Source of the DNA: Botryotinia globosa
Lineage: Eukaryota > Ascomycota > Leotiomycetes > Helotiales > Sclerotiniaceae
Length of the DNA: 64,000 bases
Reading direction: 5' to 3'
Assembly: GCA_014898425.1 (NCBI GenBank)
Contig: RCSZ01000014.1
Span: forward strand, 62,001 to 126,000
Positions 1 to 11,902 of this stretch are shown piece by piece. The notes under the pieces were generated by a model. It did no database searches, was not told where the DNA came from, and saw only the letters and a list, made by a program, of their open reading frames with translations. The translations under genes and the position numbers were made by a program. The number at the start of each line of letters is the position of its first letter. Position 1 is the stretch's first letter.

Positions 1-188
1 CTGATATACTGATGCCGAAACATAGTTGAGTCGATAGGAGGTGGCTTTGGCACGTAATTCGAGGCCACCCGGTGCGAAGGGAACCAATTTTCCTCGTAGC
101 ATTGAGGGAAAGAAAAGGCGGGGTCTCGTTCTACTCGCTTCAAGGCACCTTGAGCGTCCCAGCCACTCCTGAGTTTTGAAGATGTCAT
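1..188 (-). CDS. 5' end of an unknown protein gene, cut by the window edge
   Basis: An open frame starts at an ATG at 188 (context AAAATGAC) and stays open for 62 codons to the left edge. The peptide begins MTSSKLRSGWDAQGALKR and is rich in W, F, P and charged residues, with no low complexity. The stretch is clearly more GC-rich than the AT-rich sequence just upstream of the ATG, which fits a coding start. No family is recognised and no intron signal is needed in the visible part. The real product lies mostly outside this window. It could also be a chance open frame, since 62 codons is short. Confidence 0.45.
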   Translation of the reverse strand, partial: MTSSKLRSGWDAQGALKRVERDPAFSFPQCYEENWFPSHRVASNYVPKPPPIDSTMFRHQYI

Positions 189-1758
189 TTTCTTTAAATT
201 TGAAACTTCATGGATTGGTTGTCAAGAATCGGAATGAAGACTATGAGGTAAATGGTAACAATTGTGTGAGTTTAGCGCCTAGTTTGAAGTGCTCTGATCA
301 ACGTAATGTGGAAGTTGGTAAATGTATGTCTGCTTGATGAGTTTGAATGTTTTGCTGTGGAATTTGTGCTTCTTGATTTGTTCCCGAGAAGATTGAAATA
401 CATTTATATACACTCCTTCATTGCGGGATATGAATCAAATCAGTTACGGCTATGATATCCACAGTCATACAAACAGGTCCTCAAGACATTGTAGTCATGC
501 AAAAGGACTGGGGGAAATGACCAGTTCGTTTGTTCATCCCACTCACAGTTTGGCGCCGTAGCAAACCAGTCAAAATTTGTAATGAACAGTACGAGAATAT
601 GAGACCATTCATACTATAAAGACCGTTGACTATGCTAAGCTCCCGAGGAGAAGAAGAAACGGTTATTCCCAAGAAATGCAGTAGAACCGGCAACTTCACC
701 GATATCAATACCGTCGTCTCATGGAGATATATCCTTGGAAAACTGATATATATATCATCAACTTCATGCCCAAAATGCCACATTTACTGATACATGTGTC
801 GTGCCACTTGAGCCATACCTTTCATCACCACAGAACAACCCTTTCTTTCAAGAAAGAACTAGCTTCTTTTCACACTTATCAAATCAAAAATATAAGGAAA
901 ATTAATAAAACATTCCCTACGTTTCAACTCAAAAAAACGGTGGCAATTTTTGTCCGTGATGGCCCGTACTTCAGTAAAGACGATCTTTCCTCGATTTAAG
1001 ACTAATCTTTCTTCTTTTTGAGAAATCAGAGATTTTTCGCATGGAATTACCCTGTGAGAGTGGCATGATAAATGATTCTTTGGTTAATCTCTGATGAGAG
1101 AGCAAAGGCGATGAGGTGGATATTAATGCATAAGATTCAGATATCTTTGCTAAGTCCGATTTGACGTGTGCAAAAAGAACCACTGTCAATAAGCATCTGC
1201 AGCCGCAGCAAACCAATATGTTAGTTTGAGATTCAAACAACGCGCTTTGAAATCGTGACTCGCATTCTCGAGTGATTTTAGATACCTACTGATACGAAGA
1301 TATGGATGGTACATGTGGCAATTAAATGAGTCGTATCGATGTTCGTGGAAGAGTTATGAGGAATGAGTGAAGCAATAAGTGAATTTCAAAAATGAGCTGT
1401 CATTAGGAGTCACAATACAGGATAAAAGAATTTGTAGCCTTCAATAGCTAGTTCCTGTTATATTGATAAAAATGTATTAAATCTCCGATTTCTGTGCCAT
1501 GAGAAGAGCGTGCCTTGCGATTTTCTTGAATTCCCCCCCGAATTCCCGCCCTTGAAATACATATTTTACAAAGCGCCTCATAAATTCTCTTCCGTAGTCC
1601 GCGCCGGGTCACTATCGGTATATCTTTGCAGTTCACTTCTACCTGCTGTCCTATGCACCGACCCTGCCCATTAACAGTTTTGCCATTGGGATCATTGCCC
1701 TTTCTCGCAACAACAACCATATTCCAATCTCGTCAACCTCTTTATTGCACAGCTCCAC
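189..1758. other. Intergenic region, no gene recognised
   Basis: The small open frames here (for example 721-999 plus, 971-1240 minus, 1448-1720 minus) have no recognisable composition or motif. The region probably holds the shared 3' flank of the transcription factor gene on the right and the promoter of the partial gene on the left. Confidence 0.5.
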
Positions 1759-3967
1759 CTAGAAATACCAATTTCCTTCCAAATCTGTATTCAACAAACT
1801 GTCAAAAAACATTGTATTATCCACTTGTAAATTCGACCAATCATCAATTTGTTGTTCCGGCTCCAATGGTGGGAACTGACTACTCTTAAAGGAAACAATA
1901 GGTTGGGCAGCAGCCCATGGGCAATTGAGTGAACTGTCGAATTCATTCTGCACTGGTTGCGAGTCTCCAGGGGTCATATCTTGCACAAGAGACGGAGTCG
2001 TATTCAAAGATTGGGCGTCGATGGAGGGAGTCGATTGGGTGAAACTTGTAGCGGGTATTGAAGATACAGGTGTGCGTGCTATTGAAATTGTGCCGAAATA
2101 GGGAATTGTGAGACGCAGATTTCCACTTGTGCTCGTTGATGCCAGAAGGGTTTTAATAACTTCGACACTTTGGGTAGCCATTACATCATCTTCTGAAGCG
2201 CATTCACCCATGACACCCAAGACGGTTTCAACGAGCTCCCTGTCAGATCTCTTTTGGGTTTGGGCTGCAATTGTGTCGCCGCCTACTGGAGGAATTTCCA
2301 GTATACTCAAGAGAAGAGTTACACTTGCCGTGAAAGCTCCAAAATCGACCACCTTGCAACAAAAAGATTTCGTACCTGAGCGTCTGATGGTGAGATACCG
2401 GGATATGATTTCTCGAGATGATTTGAGACAAGTAAATTTACTATATTCGTAACGACGTTCGGTAGCAGCTCGAACCATGAATGGTAAGTGTAAGAATGAT
2501 TCCAGTTGAAAGTAGTAGATTTGTGACATGATTCGATCAAATTTTGCGGCGGAGCTCGGATCTTTACTGACGGTCTCAATATAACTTGGCACTTCCCACC
2601 AAGATGCAGGCATTCCCCTACCAATGTTTTCAAGTTTCTCGTCAAGGTCTTGAGTACTGGCGAACGCATGAATATAGTCAGATTGATTTCTCTCGATGAT
2701 TCCTCCAGCCAGATTTGTAAGCTTTCTGATGAATAGAACGTCATGATCAATGTTAGGATTGCTAAAAGTTTCGTCAGATAAGATCACGCTATCCTCCGCT
2801 CCAGCAGGCATGCCTAAGAGCAAACTCAAATATCTGTCTGCCTGCATCAAACTCCTCCAAAGGTTGACTCCGCCAAGCGGTAAGGGTGTAGTACTAGTCT
2901 CTTCGCGTTTATGTAGACCCATAAGCTGACCGATATTCATGGCTCGACGGAATGTAAGCCATGCGCGACGTAAATTCCCCGCATTCATGTGAAACAATCC
3001 TTGGAGTACCAAACATTCCAGTCCTTGAACAGAAGCTACAAGTTCGTCATCCGAAGTCACGAGCCCTGAAACTGTCGATATGATCTTATCTACTCGGGCT
3101 TCGATACTAGTGGTAATTCCTAATTGGCTTGCGTCGTATCCATGAGGTATTTGCTGTAAGCATACAGCCATGTAAAGAAGTATTTGTGCTATCATTGCGG
3201 GACTTTCTTTTGCGATGCTGGGAACATCGAATGAATGATTAGGATTGAATGCTGACGGTTCTAGCATAATATGAGCCGAGTGGTTTGTCAAAGAATGCAA
3301 CAACAGCCAGCAATCAGAGAAAGAGCAAAGTATATTCGTGGTTTCCTGTGATGGAAGAAGTTCCATTAGAACATCTTTGATCCTTTCAATTTTTGTTGGT
3401 ATGCAGCATTGTTTAGTTGGCTTTTCGCCACTTGGTTGAGATTTTGGGGTTGTGATCTCGGATTGACTTTCCTTTTCTCGGCGACCTAGCTTTGAAGGAC
3501 GTGAGCAAATATATCAAATGGGATGTAGGGCCACTCACAACAGGATTATCAAAGAGGGACAGAATGGGTACAGTTGTAGCACTGTCATATCCATTTGAGG
3601 CGGTGTTTGCGAATGGTGCAAGAACATCGCCAGTACCCATGCTTTCCGGAGTATGGATCTTAGTCGCATTATCTTGCTCTTCATACTGTTCCATTTTAGA
3701 CATCAATCTATCGAGAACAACCTCTATACGACCGAGGCGTTCACCAAGTTGAAGGCCGCCTGAAGAATCATGTTCTTCTGGATATTCTTGACTTATACAA
3801 GTCGTTCCACGTGATAAGCAACCAGAACAAACACTGACGTTCTCAGAACTCAGTTGACACTTGACTTTTCTTCTTTTGCATTCCCAACAACTTTTGGTTC
3901 CTTTTCTAACGCGCTTCTTACGATGTCCATCTTCGGCTAGAGCTACTGAAGCTGGCCGAACGGACAT
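1759..3967 (-). CDS. Zn2Cys6 fungal transcription factor
   Basis: Two exons, 3967-3539 and 3489-1759, joined in phase 0 across a 49-nt intron (3538-3490; donor GTGAGT, acceptor AAAG, GCTCAC branch-like site), give 719 residues. The N-terminus carries a complete zinc binuclear cluster, C-x2-C-x6-C-x9-C-x2-C-x6-C (C27, C30, C37, C47, C50, C57), preceded by a basic stretch (HRKKRVRKGTK) and followed by a short heptad-like segment around residues 73-93 that may dimerise. The middle resembles the fungal-specific transcription factor domain (Fungal_trans type), including LRRAWLTFRRAMNIGQLMGL and LWRSLMQADRYLSLLLGMP. The C-terminus is rich in S, T, P and Q. The start at 3967 is the first ATG close to the zinc cluster; an in-frame ATG at 4132 would add 55 residues. 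It should be a nuclear DNA-binding regulator with unknown targets. Confidence 0.9.
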
Positions 3968-4571
3968 TTTGGATAGTGCGTAGTGGAAAGTTCCAAGAAG
4001 CTTGAATGTCCCTCGAAGTTTGAATCTTGCGACGAGCACAGGGGTCGATGGCTGGTAGTGGGGATATCGAGCTATCTCCGGGTTGCCGGGGTTGGTGGAT
4101 CTGTACCTTTGCGCTATCAACAGCAACTTCAAAAGTCTGTTTGATCGCCGCGATATAATGATTTGATTTGTCTTGTGATGTATAATGCGAAGAGATGATG
4201 GGATTTTTTGAGCAGTAGGAGTCTGTCGAAATTTTGCACGGTCTCACGTAAAGCAGAGTTCAAAGGAATTTCCCCATATTTCCACCGCCGCATTCCGCCG
4301 AGCGAAGGTACCACGTGACCTTACCTTCGACACATCAAATTCCGGTGGCTCTGCAGCCAAGATCACCTTATCCAATTATCAACAATCATTTAACAGCTGA
4401 ACTGCAACGTGCTGACTTGCTCAAGCTTGCTTACATATCACGACATATTTTACATAAATACGCCTTTAAGAATCATTTGATATAAACCCCAAAAATAGAT
4501 TTCTGTTTGAAGCAAAAAGAATTTCTATAATTTGTATAGTGTATATATAGAAATCTTAGAAAGAAAAATTA
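3968..4571. other. Promoter region of the Zn2Cys6 gene
   Basis: This is the upstream flank of the transcription factor on the minus strand. Base composition falls sharply from about 4430 towards the AT-rich element that starts at 4574. No other gene is visible. Confidence 0.4.
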
Positions 4572-4573
4572 TA

Positions 4574-5388
4574 AGTTGACTATCCTACTTTCAAGCCACT
4601 CCTCTTTTGAGTCACTCTTTTATATCAAAAATCACTTTTTTAATTTATTAATATCTTTATTAATATTAAATCTAATTTAATAAGAATTTATATTTATATA
4701 ATTTAAGCCATTTTAAATCTATTCTAAAAAAAATAGATTTTTTAGGATTTTTATAAATTGATTTTTGAAGCTTTAAAATATAAATATAAAATTTTATTAT
4801 AAATTTATAAGATACTTATTTTGAAAGATTTTGAAAAAATAAAAATTCCTTTTAAATAAATATTTAAAAGGATATTCTCAAAATTACAGGGATTACTTAT
4901 ATTACTCTAAATTCATTATATATTATATCTTTTTATCTATTAATTTTTGGGAATTTTTTTAAATTTCTTTATAGATTTAGATTTGAAATATTCAAAAAGA
5001 TATATAATTTTCTCTTAATCATTGTTATTAAAAAGTTATTAAAGATTATATAAAAGTTTTAAATTTGTATATATAATTTCTATACAAATTCAAAAATCAA
5101 TATTTTAAAACTTTAAATCTTAATTCAAAAGAATCCTAAAATTTTAAAAATTCTAATATAAGTCTAAAATAATTTGAATTATATATATATAAATTTTTAT
5201 TAGATTATATTCAATATTGATAAAAATATTAATAAACTCAAAAGATAATTTTTAGTGTAAAAGGGTGGCCTAAAAGAGGGGTGGCCCGAAAGTAGGGTGG
5301 TCGACTTAATAAACTAAAAAAGTGATTTTGAATATAAAAGGATGAGGTGGCTTAAAAGAGGAGTGGCTCGAAAGTGGGGTATTCAACT
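4574..5388. mobile_element. AT-rich element with long inverted ends and TA target duplication
   Basis: The left end (AGTTGACTATCCTACTTTC...) is matched by the reverse complement of the right end (AGTTGAATACCCCACTTTC...). The match runs for about 80 bp and includes the blocks GCCACTCCTCTTTT and AAATCACTTTTTTA. The dinucleotide TA flanks both sides (4572-4573 and 5389-5390), as in Tc1/mariner-type insertions. The right end is partly duplicated: a second copy of the terminal block lies at about 5265-5309. The interior is extremely AT-rich with no open frame, so the element is non-autonomous or destroyed by RIP. Many mismatches between the ends are C/T or G/A. Confidence 0.7.
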
Positions 5389-5644
5389 TACTTATTCCCC
5401 CCCCCTTCTTCTTAACTCTAGTTTATCTTTTTCATTTCCCTTTAGTTTGTTTGCTTGTTTCCGTCAATTTACCTTTCCTATAATTCTAATATTCGGAGAT
5501 TTGAAAATCTCTAAAACCTTTTAAAGCCTTTATTTTCTTTTTTTAATTAAAATTTAATAACAAAGGGTTAGAAAAATTATCGATTCTATTTGTTACAAGT
5601 AAAGTAGATATTTTATTAGTAATGAATATATCATTGTGACAATA

Positions 5645-7871
5645 AGATGCATGGATTGATGACCACGATCAAGTCGAGACATCATTGCCACCAGCAACAA
5701 CTTCTTATCGACCAAGTCTGCTAGGGAGTCTTACTGAACCACCTAATCGTGCAACAATACTTGCATCTTTACCTTCCAGGAAAGGGGCAGACAAGCTTAT
5801 TGAACGATTCTTTCAAAGTTATAACCCTTCCATACCAGCATGTTGTAAGTGACCACTAACCAGAACTATATCCACACTAGATTGGTGTATCAAGAAAGCT
5901 CACGAATGATAAAGATTTGTTCCACAAAACAACTTATGTGAAGCAGTTAAATTTCCCACTGCTATGTAAAGTGGCCGATAGTGTGCACAAATAAGTCTGA
6001 TGCGGAATATTCTTATCTTCGAATACGATTGCATGTTTCAAAGAGAGTTTTGTCAGGAATCTCTCGTTATTGGCCTGAATTTCGGCAATTGAAACCTCCA
6101 TTTCGTGAATTTCACCGGCTGACTATCCCATAGATTGAAGGTTTCTGGAAGGACCCTCGAGCAGCTCGAATCATCTGGATTGGTCTATACTTCTCAACCA
6201 TGTGTTTGGCTCTGCAATCCTATTCCCGCAACAATGACATACCTCCTGAATATCAAGAGACATTAGCGACAGTCATAGACCTTTATCGTATCCGCACTGC
6301 CCAGTGTCTAATAATAGCTGATATCACAAGACCTGTCAACTTAATGATAGAAACAATGCTATGTTACGCTTTCATTGAGTATGCAATTGAACAAGATGGT
6401 GATATGGGTACTTGGCTTTTATCCGGGAATATTATGCGTCTAGCCCTACAACAGGTTGGGAACCTTTCAATCAATTGATAATTTGCTGGCCTGGTGGGCG
6501 GGAAGCACAAATTTCTTTTCGATGTGTTCCTATTTTTGTCAATTGGATCATTGGCAATCTTTCGTTACAACTTCTTTGAGTAGAAACCTGAGGCTAGCTG
6601 AAGTTCCAGGATGTAGTATATGGCTCATATGATGCTTGTCCACCATCAATACCGTATCATGCTAAAGTTGAACTACAGGTTACTTTTCTCTGTTCAAATC
6701 GGACTTCCAAAATCCATAAAGTTCGCTGAATGTGATACAAAAGAACCCCGCAACCTGCGCGTAGAAGAGCTCTCCGAAGACATGACCATTCTCCCTCCTT
6801 CCCGACCTGATACTGAAAGCACACACAATTGTTACCAACGCGTCCAATTTCGGATTATTCGTGCCTACGGCTATGTCATTGAATTCCTCCACATCGTCGA
6901 ACCTCAACCATATACAGAAGTAATCAAACTCGATGAAATCCTCAAAAATACCACGATCAAATTCCCGCGCATCTCCAACTCGGTACTCTTTCTCAAATGG
7001 CTCACGAGACCCCATCCACTATTGCCGAAAACTTCTTCCTACAAAAGATTTACTATAAAGCTACACTTCTTCTCCATCGCAAATATCGGAATGCCACAAT
7101 ACCCGGAAACCCAGATGAATTTCGTTGGTTCTCAAGACGTATGGGTGTACTATCCTCTATGGCTCTCCTAAACATCCAAGTCAGCATGCACGAAGCGAGT
7201 CAACCGGGTGGAATACTGAAGGACTTAAAGTGGTGGCATTTTTCCATGACCAATCATGATTTTTTACTCGCAGCTATGATTTTTTGTTTAGATTTGAATA
7301 CGAATCAAAGAACGGACCCAAGAAATGGGGGTATGAGTTATTGTTCTGTTGCTGAAAAGAAAAAGTTGGAGGCGTTGATTGGGGTGAAAGATATTTGGAG
7401 GGAGGTTGAGGGGAAATGTAAGGATGCTAAAAGGGCAGTGGATATTTTAGGAAGTTTGATCAAAAGGTTGACGGCGAAGGTGCAGAGTAATGTTGTGTTG
7501 AATGTAAATCCGGACTGTGTCAAATAGCCTCCTGTTGTTACGACTATGAACCAGGCAGATGCGGAAGTACTTGGTAGTTCGGTACCAATTTATACAAATA
7601 TCGCGGTGCCGACAACTTTCACGACCTAAGACGGCAGCTTTGATGATGCAAGTATGATTCCAGAAAATAGGTTCGATACAGGAGAGATTTTTGGAACCTT
7701 TGGGGAACAAGTCGATATACCGGGAGATTTTGATTGGGTGAGTTATACGCCCTCCCAGACTACTGTTTCATACATGGCTGACTGAAAACTTAGGATGCAT
7801 GGGATCAAATTACTATAGGTCCGCATGCTTTAGTACAAGAAAGGGATTTGGAGATGCGCGAAAATTATTGA
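5645..7871 (+). pseudogene. Broken fungal_trans-type transcription factor, zinc cluster missing
   Basis: Translated fragments in order match the middle and C-terminal parts of a Zn2Cys6 regulator. Recognisable pieces are LASLPSRKGADKLIERFF (about 5760-5815), WKDPRAARIIWIGLYFST then the fragment at 6200-6478, then IGLPKSIKFAECDTKEPRNL (about 6690-6750), FFLQKIYYKATLLLHRKYR (about 7032-7088), and a C-terminal exon reading DAWDQITIGPHA. Damage includes loss of the 5' part with the zinc cluster, several stops between 5850 and 6200, a one-base frameshift near 6955, and in-frame stops at 7525-7527 and near 7628. One intron still looks intact (7738-7793, GTGAGT to CTTAG). The 5' break lies about 250 bp from the element at 4574-5388, so insertion or RIP leaking from it is a likely cause. 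Confidence 0.75.
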
Positions 7872-10352
7872 ATGTAATGATGATATGCATATAATTGCTA
7901 GCTCCGCAGAATCAAGATAATCACAAACTTAGATGGATTTACTGGGAGTTTCTCTTTATTCATATTATCAATATAGAATTTTCTTGGAATTTGCAACAGT
8001 TCTCTGTCCCCGTGTCTTTCCTATAAGAACCGCATGCTGAAATCAAATCCGCTCTTTTCTTTCTCTAATAACACACAAGATTCTGGATTGTGGCTTACTG
8101 GTGAGAGTAGTGATTGTGCGGGTTCCGATTAATTGTCTGGAGAAAGCAGGGATATTTCTGCTTGATATCGATAAGGTTAAACGAGAGAGGGTAAATGAGC
8201 AAATATGGATCTCGGGTGATCTTAGAAATTGGTAATGAAAGAGGTTTATGACAACGAAGTTTATGAAAATAACAATGCGAAATCAGTCTGGAAGACGACA
8301 ACAAATGGAAGTCTTAGATGGTGAAATCAAGCATGATACCAGTGTTTGAATTAGCATTGATGTATTTAAATTCTTTTCATGCCTATCCAGTACACCTACT
8401 GAGTTTGATGCAAGGGTGGTTTTCTCTACTTTTGCATCTGTGTTGTCTAGTTTCACTCAATAACAAAACAGTAAAAGTAAGGAGGAATCTTACATACTCA
8501 TACCTTTTTCTCATTATTTCCGTTGTTTTTTTGGATTTCGCTAAACGTACACGATATTTGCGCGGTAACCTGTAAGGTGTGTTGGCCAAGGTCCAATCAG
8601 ATTCAACAAATCAAATACAAAGCTTACAATTGTGCTTCACAATTCTCAAAATCTCAATCAGACGAGATCTGTGGAATATGTATGAGAGATCCTAAGTACC
8701 TATCTGAGAACTTCCATCACAGATTACCGTAGGAAACAAATCTGAGTGAGAAGTTATCGCCGGTGGAAAACATATCCAGTTCTGGGAACATGTGGAAACG
8801 CAACTCTGCTGGTGTGGAAGCTGGAGTTCAGAGCATAGATGTAATTGCAAGTGTAAGTTTACATACAGTATGACTGAAACCGATGAGAAGCGTCATTGAC
8901 GACGACAAGCGAAACGAAGCGACAAAAATTGATATGAGCGACTCAGAGGCTTTATCCTAACTATTGCACTTGATTCCCAAGGATGTCTCATCTTTTGACT
9001 TTCAGAAATTGGGCTCAAAACGCTTGGCGGCAGCAGCAGCGATAATTATCCGCGTGCTCTGGATTAGATTCTGGCAGATGAGGTATTTATGTAGTATGTG
9101 CACATCTTTCGACTTGCACAGCGTGCAGATGCAGCAGTACTGATGATATAGGACCCAATCAAACGTTTGGGGGACTCCAACACGAAGCTTTTCCATCTCA
9201 TTTTCCAGCTTCCCAACTCTCAGTCTTAACTTCGCTCGAAGTTTAAAAATATAGCGTTCTTGATAACCACAGAATGATTTTCTACCTCATTTGATGTTCA
9301 TCCTGATTTCACAAAACTGTGTTTGTCAGAACTAAACCTCCTAGGGGCGCTTAGTCAGAACGCAGAATCGACCCCATCCCAACATTCACTCGCCTCCCAC
9401 TTTGATGCACGAAAGATGCCTTGTAGAAGAGAGTCTTTGTGCCTCTCAATTATGAGATAAACTTTGAGCACATAGGTATAGAAAAAGACCTGCCAATTCG
9501 CTGACGTAAAGAGACGTTATAATTTCCAATAAACACTTTACCTATCCGTCTACTACCATCATGAATTATAGCCTTCATTCATAAAAACCCAGAACGTTCC
9601 AAGTAGCAAAGAAACTGAAACTATTATCATCACTCACAAATTTCTTGATTTGGGATCTCTTCAATTGCCTTCAGTTCATGAATCCAGGTCAATCGCTGGG
9701 AATATACCTACGTTAAGTTCAGTTCTATATCTAAGCATTAAGGTTAGTAATGTGTTAGAATTTTCGGTTCGTAGCTTAAATTTGTTATTACTTATTTTTG
9801 CCCATGCCAACATAGAGGAAGTGCCGAAGTAGTGGCGTATCGCGTCCCTTTTGTACACTGTAAAGATGGGGGGTATATGTGACAACCTCTCCATACTTCT
9901 CAAAGAAGTGTAGTGAAATTCTTATATATTTTGGCAAGAGAAGTTTAATGATAAATAGTGGTCTTAAAAAGATCAATGAACTTTCAATAATACTTGTTCT
10001 AGAATACCTAGCATTGAAAACTGCAGAGATGAACAAAATGTATGTGAGCCGGATGGACGTAGTCCTTGAGATATTCTCTTGACCGAATGTCTGGCTCGAA
10101 TTTAGCTCATTGTTATTCGACGCTACGAGAGTCTTGTTGGTGAACCAAGTTCGCAGTATAATTCTATACTACTGCAGTTCTCCATCGCCCGTGAACATTC
10201 TTGATGGGTCATGATGTTCTCATAGAGCTGAGAATTACTCACTATCTCACTAGCATCAAACTTCACGGCAGCTGCATTTATAAAACTTATTATATCAACC
10301 TCTGCAAAGTCTCCTCTACACCTCTACAGATGGAAACAACATCATCAGCACG
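7872..10352. other. Intergenic region, no gene recognised
   Basis: The open frames in this stretch are all under 90 codons on both strands and none resembles a known family. Composition is intermediate, without the extreme AT content of the mobile elements. Possible short or heavily spliced genes cannot be excluded. Confidence 0.45.
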
Positions 10353-11359
10353 ATGGATCCTCCTCATATCAATGCTGCGATGGATGCCCCAAGCGTCCCA
10401 GTGCTTTCGAGTCTTGTAAACTTCTGTAAAGATATTCTCTACATACCAAACACCTCCAACACGATAACTCCCTCCGACGTCAACAATATGATCAATGCTT
10501 TCACCGTTCAAGTGGCTTCAAGCTTCCCAAAAACTTTCCTCTTGCCTAGGGAGATCCAACTTCAGATATGGTTGCAAGCCCTTCTAGAAGGGAAAATGGT
10601 TTTTGTAACTAAAAATGGAACATTTTCGTCTTCGCAGCCTCATCCACTACATGATACTAGCTTCGATTCTCGAGAAGTGTTTCTCAAACATTACAAAAGG
10701 ATCGGTGCTCATACCGAGGGTTGTATTTACGCCCGGTGCAATAAAGCTCCCATCTTTTACAGTCCATCAAAGGATACCATCATTTGTCATGCAGATTGGA
10801 CGCGTACAGTTCTGGAAAAGAACTTCTCTGCCCAGAGCTACTTTGTTGCAAAGAGAGAAGAATGGTTTTCGCCGAGCTTCGTCACATAGGCATTCTAGCG
10901 GGTCGCTTTCTCTACGGACCTTCTGATTATGTTGCTTACCGTAACGATGCTTTTGATAGAACTATGATGTTGAAGGATGAGAATATGTCTCTCTGTGGAG
11001 AACTCTTCGCGACCTTTCCAATGCTTGAGTCTTTCATGTTTGTGATTGGATCCGGCGCCGTCCAAAGTAGAACCAGAGAAGTTTCTGGAAAGCGATTCCT
11101 ACATGACTCGAAAGAGGCAATATCGGAGGAAATCTATCGAGAAAAGACCGAAGAAATACGCATTACTTTTGAAGAGTGGAAAAAATTGCATCTCGAAGTC
11201 AACATTCCACGCATTGAGATAGTTTGTGCTTCCGCAGACGTACTGTCAAGTTTCAAACAGCCACCGAGTTCAACCCCTTATCTTACCCATTCCCCATTTG
11301 CAGAATACGTAGGACAGGATAGAAGAAGAAATTTACAGGATATAGAGCTTCCATCCTGA
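10353..11359 (+). pseudogene. 2EXR-domain protein gene with one frameshift
   Basis: The first frame (10353 to about 10860) starts MDPPHINAAMDAPS and contains a 2EXR-like segment: FLLPREIQLQIWLQALLEGK, a short gap, then SREVFLKHYKRI and IFYSPSKDTIICH. The next frame, from about 10862 to the stop at 11359, continues the same kind of protein (ELRHIGILAGRFLYGPSDYV). Reading smoothly needs one extra base at about 10855-10862. No intron of plausible length fits there. 2EXR proteins are large families of unknown function in leotiomycetes and sordariomycetes. The break may be a true mutation or a one-base assembly error; the long intact frame after it favours a recent event or an error. If intact it would be about 335 residues. 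Confidence 0.65.
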
Positions 11360-11900
11360 GCCTAGGATAGGATGGGAGAGGCTGGGGATGGGAATTTCAA
11401 TACGCTATTTACTATACATATAACACTTAGATAACAGGGATATGATTGTTTTTCAAGGAGGATTACTAACAGAGATTCTATTCAATTGTCTTGACGAGGC
11501 TGAGACGAATTTGGGGACTGGGAGCGAAGAAAATTATAGTGAAAGTCTTTTCCCATACTAGTGATAATTAGGTCTCTTGAGAAATTGCGAATATCAATTT
11601 AGAAAACTATACGAAGAAAAGTAAAATACACGCGTTCTTTTTCTAAAAATCCGTACTTGAATCTATGAAACTCCTGTCACTGTTCCAAAATTTGGATGAT
11701 CTGGTGACGAGTGAGTGATTCAGCAATCGATATATACAGTCAAGCGTATTACTTTAAGACCTCCAGCTTCTACTTCTCATGTTTTTCGCCAAATTACCTA
11801 AAACTTAGCTAATCTAAAAGTATAAATGACCTGTCAGCGAAAATATCGGACTATATAAACCTTTACCATTTCCCAGCTAGCTAAAATACTCTCTTACACC
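11360..11900. other. 3' flank, no gene recognised
   Basis: This is the downstream flank of the 2EXR gene, with no substantial open frame and no repeat seen. It ends at the TA dinucleotide flanking the next element. Confidence 0.4.
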
Positions 11901-11902
11901 TA

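Noticed and set aside
10720..10762. A 40-nt intron in the 2EXR gene that would restore the frame
   Set aside because: It is too short for the introns seen here and would remove a segment that looks conserved in 2EXR proteins.
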